Assembly: GCF_002899895.1 (NCBI RefSeq)
Contig: NZ_PPEI02000003.1
Span: forward strand, 496,001-560,000
Direction: 5' to 3'
DNA: 64,000 nucleotides
Origin: Chryseobacterium oncorhynchi
GTDB taxonomy: Bacteria; Bacteroidota; Bacteroidia; Flavobacteriales; Weeksellaceae
The position numbers and the translations under genes are program-made. Shown here piece by piece: positions 51,963 through 62,600 of the stretch. The notes beneath the pieces were generated by a model. The model was given only the letters and a program-made list of their open reading frames with translations. It ran no database searches and was not told the DNA's origin. Position 1 is the first letter of the stretch, and each line of letters opens with the position of its first letter.

Positions 51963-54899
51963 ATGATTAGTAAAAATTTAATTAATTCTAAAGTTTGGAT
52001 TCCACCGGTTGCTGCATTTTTCTTGGGAATTGTCAGTGTAAGTGGGCAGAATTCCAAGCCGAAAAAAGATACACTTAAAGAAAAGGAGATTGATGAAGTA
52101 GTAGTGGTAGCCTATGGAAAAGCTAAAAGAAGTAGCTATACCGGTTCTGTGGCAACTCTTTCTGGGGATAAGATCAATAACAGGCCTATCACCAATATTA
52201 CAAAGGCATTGGATGGGCAGATAGCCGGAGTTCAGACTACAGGAGCTTCAGGGCAACCGGGAGCGTTGTCTACTATTCGAATCAGAGGAATTGGTTCGGT
52301 AAGTGCTTCCAGTGATCCTTTATTTGTTGTTGACGGAATTCCTTTTGACGGAAATATAAATGCAATAAGCCCTAATGACATAGAATCCATTAGTGTTTTG
52401 AAAGATGCTACGGCAAGTGCTTTGTATGGTTCAAGAGGTGCGAACGGGATTATCATCATTACAACAAAATCTGGAAAAAAAGGAGAATCAAAAGTTAATC
52501 TTAATATTAGCCAGGGATTTTCGGGAAGAGCTGTAAAAGATTACGAGCAGGTGAGTACAGACCAGTATTTTCAATTATACTGGGAAGCCATGAGAAACGG
52601 ATATCAGTCCGATAAAGTGAATGCACAGCAGGCAGGGCAGATGGCAACGGATAATATTGTTTCGGCGCTGGGAATTAACCCGTATGGAGTTAATTATTCA
52701 AAGCCTGTAGGAACAGATGGGAAACTATTGCCAGGAGCAACTCCTCTATGGAATGATGATTGGAGGGATATTTTGCAAAGAGTAGCTTCCAGAAATCAGG
52801 TGGATCTGGATATTAGTGGTGGAAGTGAAAAAAGCAATTATTTCTTTTCATTGGGGTATCTTGATGATAAAGGGATGGCTATTGAATCTGGGTTTAAAAG
52901 ATATAATACCAGATTAAAGATCAATTCTGAGGTGAAAAAATGGTTGAATGTTGGTGTGAATTTAAGTTATACAAACAGTCTTCAGCAAGCTCCAACCTCT
53001 TCAGATTCCAAAGCGAGTAACATTATTAATGCTGCGAGATTTGTTCCATCATTTTATCCTTATTATGAAAGAAATGCAGACGGATCTTACGTGCTGGATG
53101 CAGAAGGAAATAAAATTTATGATTTCGGAAAATACAGACCTACTGTAGCTCTGCAGAATCAAAATGCTGCGGCAAGTCTCCCTTTAGATAAAAATGAAAA
53201 TAAAGAAGATAACTTTTCAGGGAAAGGGTTCATGGAGTTTACATTCCTTCCGGAATTGAAGTTCAAAACCAGCTTTTCTGTTGATTTAGTTAACTATAAC
53301 GGACATTATTATACCAATCCGCTTGTTGGACAAGGAATTGATATTGGAGGTTCGGTAACAAAATCCAATACAAGAACTCTATCCTATACAACAAGTAATA
53401 TTCTGACTTACGATAAGAAATTTGGAAAACACCACATTAATGTTTTAGCAGGGCAAGAATTTTATAAATATGATTATCAGACTATTTCCGGGACAAGAAA
53501 CCGTTTTGGTCTGCCTTATTACTATGAGCCGGATGCCGCTTCTTTATTGGTAGATTTTGGTGGAAACAGTGACAAATTAAGTCTGTTAAGTTACCTTGGA
53601 AAAGTTGAATATGATTTTAATAATACATATTTCCTATCGGCTTCAGGTAGAGCAGATGGCTCTTCGAGATTCAGTAAAGATAACAGATGGGGAAGATTCT
53701 GGTCTGTAGGAGCTTCATGGAAAATTTCGAATGAAGAGTTTATTAAAAACCTGAATTTCTTCAATCAGTTAACGCTACGTGCAAGTTATGGTGGACAAGG
53801 GAATGATAAATTATTGAGACCCAATGGGCAGCCGCTTTATTATGCTTATCAGGAATTATATAAAACCTTTAATTTGGGTGGAGAGTCTGGTACAACATTG
53901 GAGAAAGCGGGTACACCGGATCTAAAATGGGAAACCAATCTCAACTTAAACGTAGGATTAGAGTTTGCCATTTTGAATAACAGGATTAAAGGAAATATCG
54001 AATATTTTAAAAGAGAAAGCCAAGATCTTCTGTTCAATGTACCGGTTGCTCCGTCTATAGGAATCAGTGATTATCCTGCGAATATCGGAACAATACAGAA
54101 TACAGGTTTTGAACTTTCATTATTCACCACACCTGTTAGAACAGATAATTTCCAGTGGAATGTAGATGTTAACCTGAGTACTTTAAATAATAAAATAACC
54201 AAATTACCAAAAGGGCCTCTTGTTGTAGGACAAACCAAAATGCTGAGAGAAAGAGGTTCTGTATATGATTTCTATATTCAGGAATGGGCAGGAGTAGATC
54301 CAAGTAACGGAAGCCCATTATGGAAAACAATTTCTCAAGATGCTAATGGAAACACAGTTGAGGGAACAACTTCTGAATATGCAAAGGCAACAAAAATATT
54401 ACAAGGGTCTGCATTACCTAAGCTAACGGGAGGGGTTAATACAAGCATTACTTATAAGAACTTTGACTTTTCGGCATTGTTAACGTTTAAAATCGGAGGG
54501 AAAATTTTAGATACAGATTACACTTCTGTTCTGCATAACGGAAGCTCCGGAGGACGTGCATGGGGTGTTGAAATGTTGAATAGATGGACCCCTGAAAATA
54601 CCAACACAGATGTTCCTGCCTTAAGCACAAGAACAAATAACTGGACTTCAAACTCTTCAAGATTTTTATATTCTGGAACTTATGCTAGGCTTAAAAATGT
54701 GAGTTTAGGATATACGCTTCCATCAGATTATTTTGAAAAAATAGGGCTTAAGAAATTCAGGATTTATGTTCAGGCAGAGAATCTTCTGACATTCTATAAG
54801 CACAAGGGGATGGATCCTGAGCAGGCATTAGATGGTACAACCTACTATAGATATCCTGCCATGAGAACAATTACATTTGGTCTTCAGGCAACTCTTTAA
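51963..54899 (+). CDS. SusC/RagA family TonB-linked transporter under a SAM-I riboswitch
   Basis: The ATG at 51963 gives 978 residues; an in-frame TTG six bases earlier is less likely. A signal peptide ends near GQNSKPKKD. EIDEVVVVAYGKAKR is the TonB-box-like segment, followed by the plug (IRIRGIGSVSASSDPLFVVDG, VLKDATASALYGSRGANG) and the barrel ending FGLQATL. Like the other susC in this window it lacks a CarboxypepD-like N-terminal domain. The upstream riboswitch suggests that the cargo relates to sulfur or methionine supply, for instance methionine-containing peptides, but the protein itself does not reveal the ligand. susD starts 17 bases downstream. Confidence 0.93.
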   Translation: MISKNLINSKVWIPPVAAFFLGIVSVSGQNSKPKKDTLKEKEIDEVVVVAYGKAKRSSYTGSVATLSGDKINNRPITNITKALDGQIAGVQTTGASGQPGALSTIRIRGIGSVSASSDPLFVVDGIPFDGNINAISPNDIESISVLKDATASALYGSRGANGIIIITTKSGKKGESKVNLNISQGFSGRAVKDYEQVSTDQYFQLYWEAMRNGYQSDKVNAQQAGQMATDNIVSALGINPYGVNYSKPVGTDGKLLPGATPLWNDDWRDILQRVASRNQVDLDISGGSEKSNYFFSLGYLDDKGMAIESGFKRYNTRLKINSEVKKWLNVGVNLSYTNSLQQAPTSSDSKASNIINAARFVPSFYPYYERNADGSYVLDAEGNKIYDFGKYRPTVALQNQNAAASLPLDKNENKEDNFSGKGFMEFTFLPELKFKTSFSVDLVNYNGHYYTNPLVGQGIDIGGSVTKSNTRTLSYTTSNILTYDKKFGKHHINVLAGQEFYKYDYQTISGTRNRFGLPYYYEPDAASLLVDFGGNSDKLSLLSYLGKVEYDFNNTYFLSASGRADGSSRFSKDNRWGRFWSVGASWKISNEEFIKNLNFFNQLTLRASYGGQGNDKLLRPNGQPLYYAYQELYKTFNLGGESGTTLEKAGTPDLKWETNLNLNVGLEFAILNNRIKGNIEYFKRESQDLLFNVPVAPSIGISDYPANIGTIQNTGFELSLFTTPVRTDNFQWNVDVNLSTLNNKITKLPKGPLVVGQTKMLRERGSVYDFYIQEWAGVDPSNGSPLWKTISQDANGNTVEGTTSEYAKATKILQGSALPKLTGGVNTSITYKNFDFSALLTFKIGGKILDTDYTSVLHNGSSGGRAWGVEMLNRWTPENTNTDVPALSTRTNNWTSNSSRFLYSGTYARLKNVSLGYTLPSDYFEKIGLKKFRIYVQAENLLTFYKHKGMDPEQALDGTTYYRYPAMRTITFGLQATL

Positions 54900-54916
54900 T
54901 CTTTAAAATTGAAACA

Positions 54917-56410
54917 ATGAAAAAAATAAAATATGTATCTCTTGCTCTAATAGGATTATGGTCGCTAACAAGCTGTGAAAGTGAATTGGATACAGCTCCA
55001 ACTGATCAGTCTAATAGTGTAGAGGTTTTTAAAACAGCAGAAAATGCTGAAACAGTTATCAACGGAACCTGGGCAAAGTTTAATAATGACGGGACCACTT
55101 TTGCGAATATTGGATATTCAACTGTTTTAAGGGCTAGTGATGCTATGGGAAGTGATGTTGCTGTACTTTCCAATAAATATGGGTTCGCTTCTACCTATGG
55201 CTTTACGGAAATGGTCAACAATACAGTAGGTCGTCCGTTGTTTATTTGGACTATGCTTTATTCCACTATCAATAATATGAATAATGTTATTGCAAGAATA
55301 GACGGAACGGAGGGTAGTCAGGAAAAAAAGGATCAAGTGAAAGGCCAGGCGAAGGCATTACGTGCTTTTTGTTATCTCAATATTGCCAGCTTTTACCAGT
55401 TCAGTTATCTTAAGGATAAAACGGCTTTAACGGCTCCAATTTATACAGAACCTTCTTCTACAAGTACAGGAGGAAAGAAAAAATCTAGTCTGGAAGATAT
55501 TTATGCTTTAATTAAAAGTGATCTTACAGATGCAGATAATTTATTGAAAAACTATACGAGAAATAATAAGGATAAAATCAACCGAAACGTAGTAAACGGA
55601 ATTTTAGCAAGGGTTTATCTGAATACGGGAGAATGGAGCAAAGCCTCTGCTGCTGCAAAAATTGCAAAAGAAGGATTTACTTTAATGGCTCCGGAAAAGT
55701 ATAAGGATGGCTTCAATGATATTAACAATGTAGAGTGGATCTGGGGGCATACACAAACTCAGGAACAGTCAGACGCCAGTTATGCATTCCACTACTTGGA
55801 TGTATCTTCATCAGGAAGTTATTATTACAGTTTTATGGCGGATCCTTTCTTTAAAAATTTGTTTGATACCAATGATATCAGATCCCAGTTATTCTCATGG
55901 GATGGTCTTCCGGCGAGAGAGGGGTTGCTGAGATATGCTAAGTTTAAATTTAAACCTAATCTTATTGCAGATATTGTCTATATGAGAGCTGCTGAGATGT
56001 ACCTGATTGAAGCAGAATCAGAAGCTCGCAACGGAAATCCGGCACAGGCAGTAGCAATTTTAAATCAATTGAGATCAGCAAGAAATGCTAATGTATATAG
56101 CGGCCCACTGGCACAGAATGATGTCGTGAATGAAATTTTGATCGAGAGAAGAAAAGAATTATTTGGAGAAGGGTTCTCTCTTTCAGATATTATTAGAACC
56201 CAAGGTTCCGTGGTAAGAAAGCCATTTGTAGATGCTGACGGAAAACCTATTAAAGTTCAGATAACCACACCAAATGGAACTGTGAAAACAGTTGATGGTA
56301 GAGGTCATTCTATCTTTGATCTTCCTAATAAGAAAGCATTTACTCCGAACAGTAGTTATTATTTATTCAGTATTCCACAGAAAGAAATTGAGAATAATCC
56401 CAATTTATAA
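54917..56410 (+). CDS. SusD/RagB family surface lipoprotein
   Basis: This 497-residue lipoprotein has lipobox LTSC and Cys20. The SusD pattern is clear: GQAKALRAFCYLNIASFYQ, RNVVNGILARVYLNTGEW, YMRAAEMYLIEAESEARNG and EILIERRKELFGEGFS. It caps the adjacent SusC barrel and binds the ligand at the surface. It is followed by a strong hairpin terminator and is therefore the last gene of the riboswitch-controlled transcript. No enzyme gene is in the transcript, so substrate breakdown must be encoded elsewhere or not be needed. Confidence 0.93.
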   Translation: MKKIKYVSLALIGLWSLTSCESELDTAPTDQSNSVEVFKTAENAETVINGTWAKFNNDGTTFANIGYSTVLRASDAMGSDVAVLSNKYGFASTYGFTEMVNNTVGRPLFIWTMLYSTINNMNNVIARIDGTEGSQEKKDQVKGQAKALRAFCYLNIASFYQFSYLKDKTALTAPIYTEPSSTSTGGKKKSSLEDIYALIKSDLTDADNLLKNYTRNNKDKINRNVVNGILARVYLNTGEWSKASAAAKIAKEGFTLMAPEKYKDGFNDINNVEWIWGHTQTQEQSDASYAFHYLDVSSSGSYYYSFMADPFFKNLFDTNDIRSQLFSWDGLPAREGLLRYAKFKFKPNLIADIVYMRAAEMYLIEAESEARNGNPAQAVAILNQLRSARNANVYSGPLAQNDVVNEILIERRKELFGEGFSLSDIIRTQGSVVRKPFVDADGKPIKVQITTPNGTVKTVDGRGHSIFDLPNKKAFTPNSSYYLFSIPQKEIENNPNL

Positions 56411-56438
56411 TTACAGTCCATAATTAGATTTGATTTTT

Positions 56439-56467
56439 AAAACCACCGCTTTTGCGGTGGTTTTTTT
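56439..56467 (+). terminator. Intrinsic terminator after the second susCD pair
   Basis: CCACCGC and GCGGTGG pair around a four-base T loop, flanked by AAAA and a run of seven T. It lies about 30 bases past the susD stop. Confidence 0.92.
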
Positions 56468-56499
56468 GTTGTTGAAAAAGAATTAATCTATTTTAATAG

Positions 56500-56528
56500 A
56501 AAAAACCTGCCCCACTAGTGGGACAGGT
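56500..56528 (-). terminator. Intrinsic terminator for the RHS gene
   Basis: ACCTG...CAGGT outer arms enclose the palindrome CCCACTAGTGGG. On the minus strand the stem is followed by six T. It lies about 120 bases past the RHS stop codon, and no gene lies between. Confidence 0.75.
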
Positions 56529-56647
56529 CTTATTAAATAACAATTGTTTCGCAAACTTTGAAAATAGTAGTTGTTCAAAAAGCTATTTTCTACTCGACCA
56601 TATTTTATATCTTAATTTCAACATAGCTTGCCGGTGAGAATATAAAA

Positions 56648-59600
56648 TTATTGCTTATTGTTTTCTTCTGGTATAAAACGTGAAACTTTAACATCTGCAT
56701 CTAATTCATTGTATTGAGCTCCATATGGTCTCAAAATATCATATACTTTGATGTTGAATATGGTAACTAAAGCCCATTGTTCATAAATTCCTTTTGCCTG
56801 GTAATATGCCCATCCTTGTGGTTTAGGAGTATGTCCATTATTATAGTCTTCTTGACCTACATATTGCTGAAGGACGTGTCCGAATTCATGTCCAAATAGT
56901 TCTGGTGAACCATTCTTGTGTGGCATTGTTACATTGTTTCCAATTGTAATGGCATTTTTTGATATAACTAAACTGAGGATTCCTCCATGTCTCCAAGCTA
57001 TATTTTCATAAGGAACATTGGATTCTTCAGACATTTCTTTTACGTATTTTAATTGCTTCTCATCAGGTGTAAATGTAGGCCCCATGAAAATAATTTTCCC
57101 AAAAGCTTGGCCTGCTCCATTATATGCCCCATTTTCAAAACCTTTTTTGAAGCCATCCCATATATTATTTCCTCTGAATATAGCGGAGAATCCTCCAGTA
57201 ACAGCTCCAGTAATTCCATATTTTGTGGAACTATGTAATAATTCTCCTACAGCATTTTTAGCCCATGCTCCTAAGCCGTTTCCTCCAAGTGATTTCCATC
57301 CAGGTAACTTATTTCCGACAATTGAGCCAATTATTGCTGTAGCAAATGTGGTAGCATCTATTTTGCCATCTATCATTAATTGTGTGACTGTATTAGAAAG
57401 GAGATTCCAAGTTCCGGTATTGAGTATTGAACTGGCCGGGGTAAATAAGGAAGTTCCCAAAGCATTGAGTCCTCCTGCTATTCCACCTGCTATGGCTCCT
57501 CCTAATACTGATTTACCAAAGCCTTCCCAATTTTTAGTTATTAAACCTTTTATAGTATAGGCAAGTATCCCAACACCTGCTCCTACTATAGCACCGTATA
57601 GCGCTCCTACGGCCACTTTTACGAGTATTGGAATTAAAAAGAATACTTCTCCACTTGGGTCGTTGTAAATTAAAGGATTATTAAGTACATATCCATATTT
57701 ATTATAATTCTGTGTATTATAGGGAGATTGGATATTCTCATCAGGATTTAAGAATCTTCTCAACAGCGGATCATATAATCTTCCGTTCATATGGATGATT
57801 CCTACTTCAGCAAAATGTTCATGTGAAGTGTATCCTCTTTCCAGTAATAATCCTCCTGTGGTTAGTATCTCTTGGATTTTGCTTTGGTCTGTTATAACTT
57901 GTCCATTACCTATTTGAAGATGAGTTAAATTACCCCATGCATCAAAGTGTCTCTGTTCAAGCTTATTTCCAGCCTCATCACTTATGGCTAAGATACTTCC
58001 TAGATAATCCTTATGTAAGAATTTATAAGAACCGTTGGTTTCATCATAATTTTTTACATATACAATATTGCTTTCATAAGGTGAGCCTCCAATATAAATA
58101 ATATGTTTTTCTTTTCCTGTTGTATTATCTTTCAATATTTCAAAATTTCCGTCTTCACTATAGAATTTAGTGAATCGTCCTTCTCCGTCAGCACTGAAGT
58201 TTCCACCATAGGTAACTCTTTGCCTCATATTGGTAATTCCGTATTGGAAAGCAACATCACCTTTCATCCCATCAATAAATACAGGATCATTATTTTCATT
58301 ATAAAGAATATTTTGAATCAAATCATTGCTGTAATTTTGAGTTCCAGCAGCGTTCAAGGACATTCCTGTAGGTTGATAAACCTTTGAAGAATTGCCAAAT
58401 TTTATGGTTCCTACTTGGTCATTCTCAAGTATCCTACCTTTATTATCATAAACATTAAGAACTGCCATTTCTGTCTTAGTTCCTGTCACTGGATTTGTCC
58501 AGTTGATTAATCGGTTATTATTGTCATAATCAAACGATTCATTAATGTAAAAATCACCTCCTGTGGTTCTTGCTTCTACTTCATTTTTAAGGGGGTTGAA
58601 ATTGTATGAAAGTAGTAATATATGTTTTTTAATGGCTGAACCGTGATTTACTTGACTTAAAGTACCATCCGGTTCGTATGTTTGATTAATCTCTGAAGCT
58701 CCCAGCTGTGCCTTTAGAATTTGCCCTTTATGATTCGTTTCTTTAAGCTCCCAAAGGATTTTTCCTGAGTTTTTATCCCTGACCTTATACAAGTCTCCAT
58801 TCCAGGCATTGTATATATTTTCTATCTGTACTTTAGTTAATATTCCAGCAGAAAAAAGTTGTTTTTCGTAAGATGTAATTCTGGCTTTGTCATCATACGT
58901 CATCCCTTTCTGGATAAAATATTTGCCATTACTGCTTTCTGATGATGAAAGGACTCTGCCTTGGGGGTCAAACGTTATATTGGTGTTATAACTCTGTCCT
59001 TTTGATGTCCCTGATTTGGAAATATTCCTTCCTTTATCATCGTACACGTAGGATATTGTTTTATTTGTAGTCTTGCCTCCGTCTATTGTAGAAATTTCTT
59101 TTTGAGAGATAAGTTGGCCAAGATTATTATAAATATATTCTTTGATCCCTTTAGGGCTAATAACTTTTCTAGCCTGTCCTAATCCATCATATTCAAATTT
59201 GTAAGTTCCATTGGAAGGGTCATTGAATTCTGATTTTCTTCCCCAGGTGTCAAACTTTGTTGTAACAATGTTTTCACCATACTGAGCCTTGATTTGTTCT
59301 CCTGCAGCATTATAAGAAAAATTAATAGTTCCCCCTTTATCTGTACTATGAATGATACTCCCAAGAGCATCTTTGGTTTTAGAAGTTGATCTTCCATAGC
59401 CATTCATTTCTTTCTCTGTAGTTGTATTTCCTGAAACTGTTGTTTCGATCTGTTTACCATTAAAGGCTGTAACTGTTATTTTAACAGGGTAAACTGAATC
59501 ATCATATATTATAGAGTTCCATTGTGATGGACTTCCTCCTTCAGAATAAGGTTCACTTTCACCTATTTTTCTTCCTAATGCATCATACTGAAAGTCTTTA

Positions 59601-62600
59601 GAAAAGTATTCTCCTTGTGCAAAAGCCTTAGTTGATGTTTTGTAATCTAACCCCCATTTATTAACATGCTTTTTAGAAATATTTCCATTAGGATCATTTT
59701 GAGTAATGATAATATTATAATCCTTATCTTTTTTATATTGAAAAGTGGTAATACCTCCTAGATTTGATTTAGCAGTAAGAAGCTTGCCCCAAGCATCATA
59801 AGTATTACTAAGAATATTACCTAATGGATCACTTTGGGTTAGTATTTGCCCCCAATCATTATAAGTGATATTGGTTTCCAGCCCCAGATTATCTGTTTTC
59901 TTAACAATAAATCTCCCTTTTGCTTCATACTGAGATTTGATGTTGCGGCTTTGAGAATCAACGCTGTTTATTGTTGTTGTTTGAATTATATTTCCAAATC
60001 CGTCATGATCATATGTTTCTTGTAGCCAGCCAGTATTATCGCGGTTCCAAGTTTTCATTGTTTTTAGAAGATTGTTTTCATACAAAAACTCTTTCTTCGT
60101 AGATTTAGTATCACCATAGGCTGATGTGATCTCTGTTTTAGATTGAGGGCGACCAATATAGTATTCAGATCCTATTCCAGATGGGTTATGGAAATAGTTA
60201 TATGCTGAAGCGGTAACCGCATAACCATTATTAATTTTAGAAATGTTTTGTGACGGAAGATAATAGTTTCCATAAGTAATTGAATTTTCCGTAATAGTCC
60301 CGGTTAAAAAGTCCTTGGTCTTGGTAATAGTTGGTACAATTACAGTGACAATTTTTGATTTATCAATATCAGTAATAGAAGCAGCTACTTGGTTATTGAT
60401 CAGTTTGTCCGTTTTATAGACTGTAGATTTAAAGGTTAATAATTCTGAATTATTTTCAGAAATATCTGCTGGAAAAACTTTTGCTTCATTTCTTGTTCGG
60501 ATTGACCATTCTTTAATAGGCAGGCTTTCATTCAATGGATCTATTTCAATACCATTCCATACTTTATTGCTTTCTAAGCCGTCTGCATACCATGATGAGC
60601 GTGCCGTTTGACGGAATCCTATCATTCCACGTCCTTGAAGATGAACTAATAGCCCTCTATAAAGGAAATCCTGTTTTTTACCGGATTGCTCAAGCTGGGA
60701 AACAGCAAATGACTGTAGAGCATTTTTGAGTTCCATATAAGGATATTTCTCTTTTTTAACCGTCTGATAGAAGTTAGGAGAAATATTTGGATCAAGTTCT
60801 TTGTAACGAATAACAGTTTTAATACCTGATTGGGAAATAGAGTTGATACGGGCCTCTTTAGAAACATCATAAAAATCAATTCTCTTTACCCTATCTCCTG
60901 AAACTCCCCTAATAGTACTTGGGCTAACAAGAATGATCTGATGAATAGATTGATTGATTTTAAAACTGCCTAAAAGCTCCTGAAGATCATATTTTGTTCT
61001 TTCATTAAGATATGTTTGTCCTCCATCCATTGGACTTCTATCTCCCAATGGACCTTCACTAAATGCATATCGAATATCATTGTTGAACTTTTTTTCTCCC
61101 GTTGAGATTTTGATATCAACGGTATTATGATAATAGATATTAAAAATTGTTTGAGAGCTACCAAGCTTAACTCTCTCTTTTCGATAGTTGAAAGTAACGA
61201 AATCACTCTTTCCATCTCTGTCAAGATCATATGCTTGGTGACTTGTTCTTTCTACATTTGCTGTACCATCTTTATTGGAGTTTACAAGTTGGTCTTTGCG
61301 GAATAATGCAAAATTAGGTTTAAATTCTTCATCAAAATATTTGCCTGTCGATTGGTATAAATACCAGTCTGTAGTTGTGTCCGATGCAGGAATTAATAAA
61401 TCACTTTTTCCATCTCCATTAAAATCACCTATAACGGCTCTTTGGGTTATCCCTTTAGTTCTCTCATCGTTTAAATAGAAACCATTTTCAATAACTGAAT
61501 AAAGATTATTAGGTCCTTTCTGAAACTGAACAATAAATGCCCTATTCCCACTATCAAATCTTAGAAAATCAGTTTTTCCATCTCCATCAAAATCTCCCAT
61601 CTTGTAAGTTTCTAGTATGTCAGTATTGTAGGGATAAAAAGACATTTGAGAGTAAGACTGTGATATGCTGACAGCATTATCCATGTTGGCTACAATATAT
61701 CGTTTCCAATCCTGAAAAGTTTCGTCAAATTCTGGAAGACCTATTGGAGCATTGGGATCCTGAGGTTTTTGAGATTTTGTATGTACAGCATCATTAAAAC
61801 CCATTATTAACTCAGAAATACCATCCCCATCAAGATCTAATTCCATAAGTTTTAATGGTGTAGTTTTGAAACGGGTACCACTTTCCATTGGGGCAATTTC
61901 AGGAGTTGTAAGGTCGTAGACCGATTTAGGAAGAATCTTTGTATACTGATGCTCCAATTGATTTGCCTGATTAATGGAATAAATAAATAGCTGGATATCT
62001 CTAGTGTCATTAGCAACTTTATAAAAAGCAAATCCTTGTTGGTTTTCCATAATTCCTGAAAGAGTCTTAAAAGAGATAGGTATTGCTTTCTTAAATTCAT
62101 CTTTTGTGATATCTATAGAACCAACAAATGTTATTTCTCCTTGCCCCTGCGGTTGATCTAAAGCTTTTTTTGTTAAGTAGAAACCTGCCGGTTTATTTAT
62201 TGGATTAATACATATTGGATTAAAGCCAGTACCCCCAATATTCTCACAGACTCTGAAAGGTTGGTCTCTATATTCTAAAGCGTCTATTTTACCATCCCCA
62301 TCAAAATCCCCTAATAATCCTGATTCAAGCGAGTGGCTTATTGACTGGGTCCAGTCGGTTCCTCTTGCGGAATTTTCATATTCAAAGGTTACTGGATTGG
62401 CCGCTTTATTCGCAGAGTTGTACTCAGTGACCTTATCTAGAAATTGATAATTGGTTCCATTGCTGTCTTTCTTATATTCGAGACGGTATGTTTTGAAAGG
62501 TTGTGAATGAGTTTTTACTAAAATTTCCGAGAGGATTTTGTATTGTTTATGTTCTAATCCTTGTACATAAGATATTTCTTTTAGATCTCTGTCTCTGTAT

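Noticed and set aside
57018-57560. 180-codon open frame on the plus strand
   Set aside because: It lies antisense to the RHS C-terminal region, is rich in Pro and Ser as expected from a reversed frame, and has no start context or domain.
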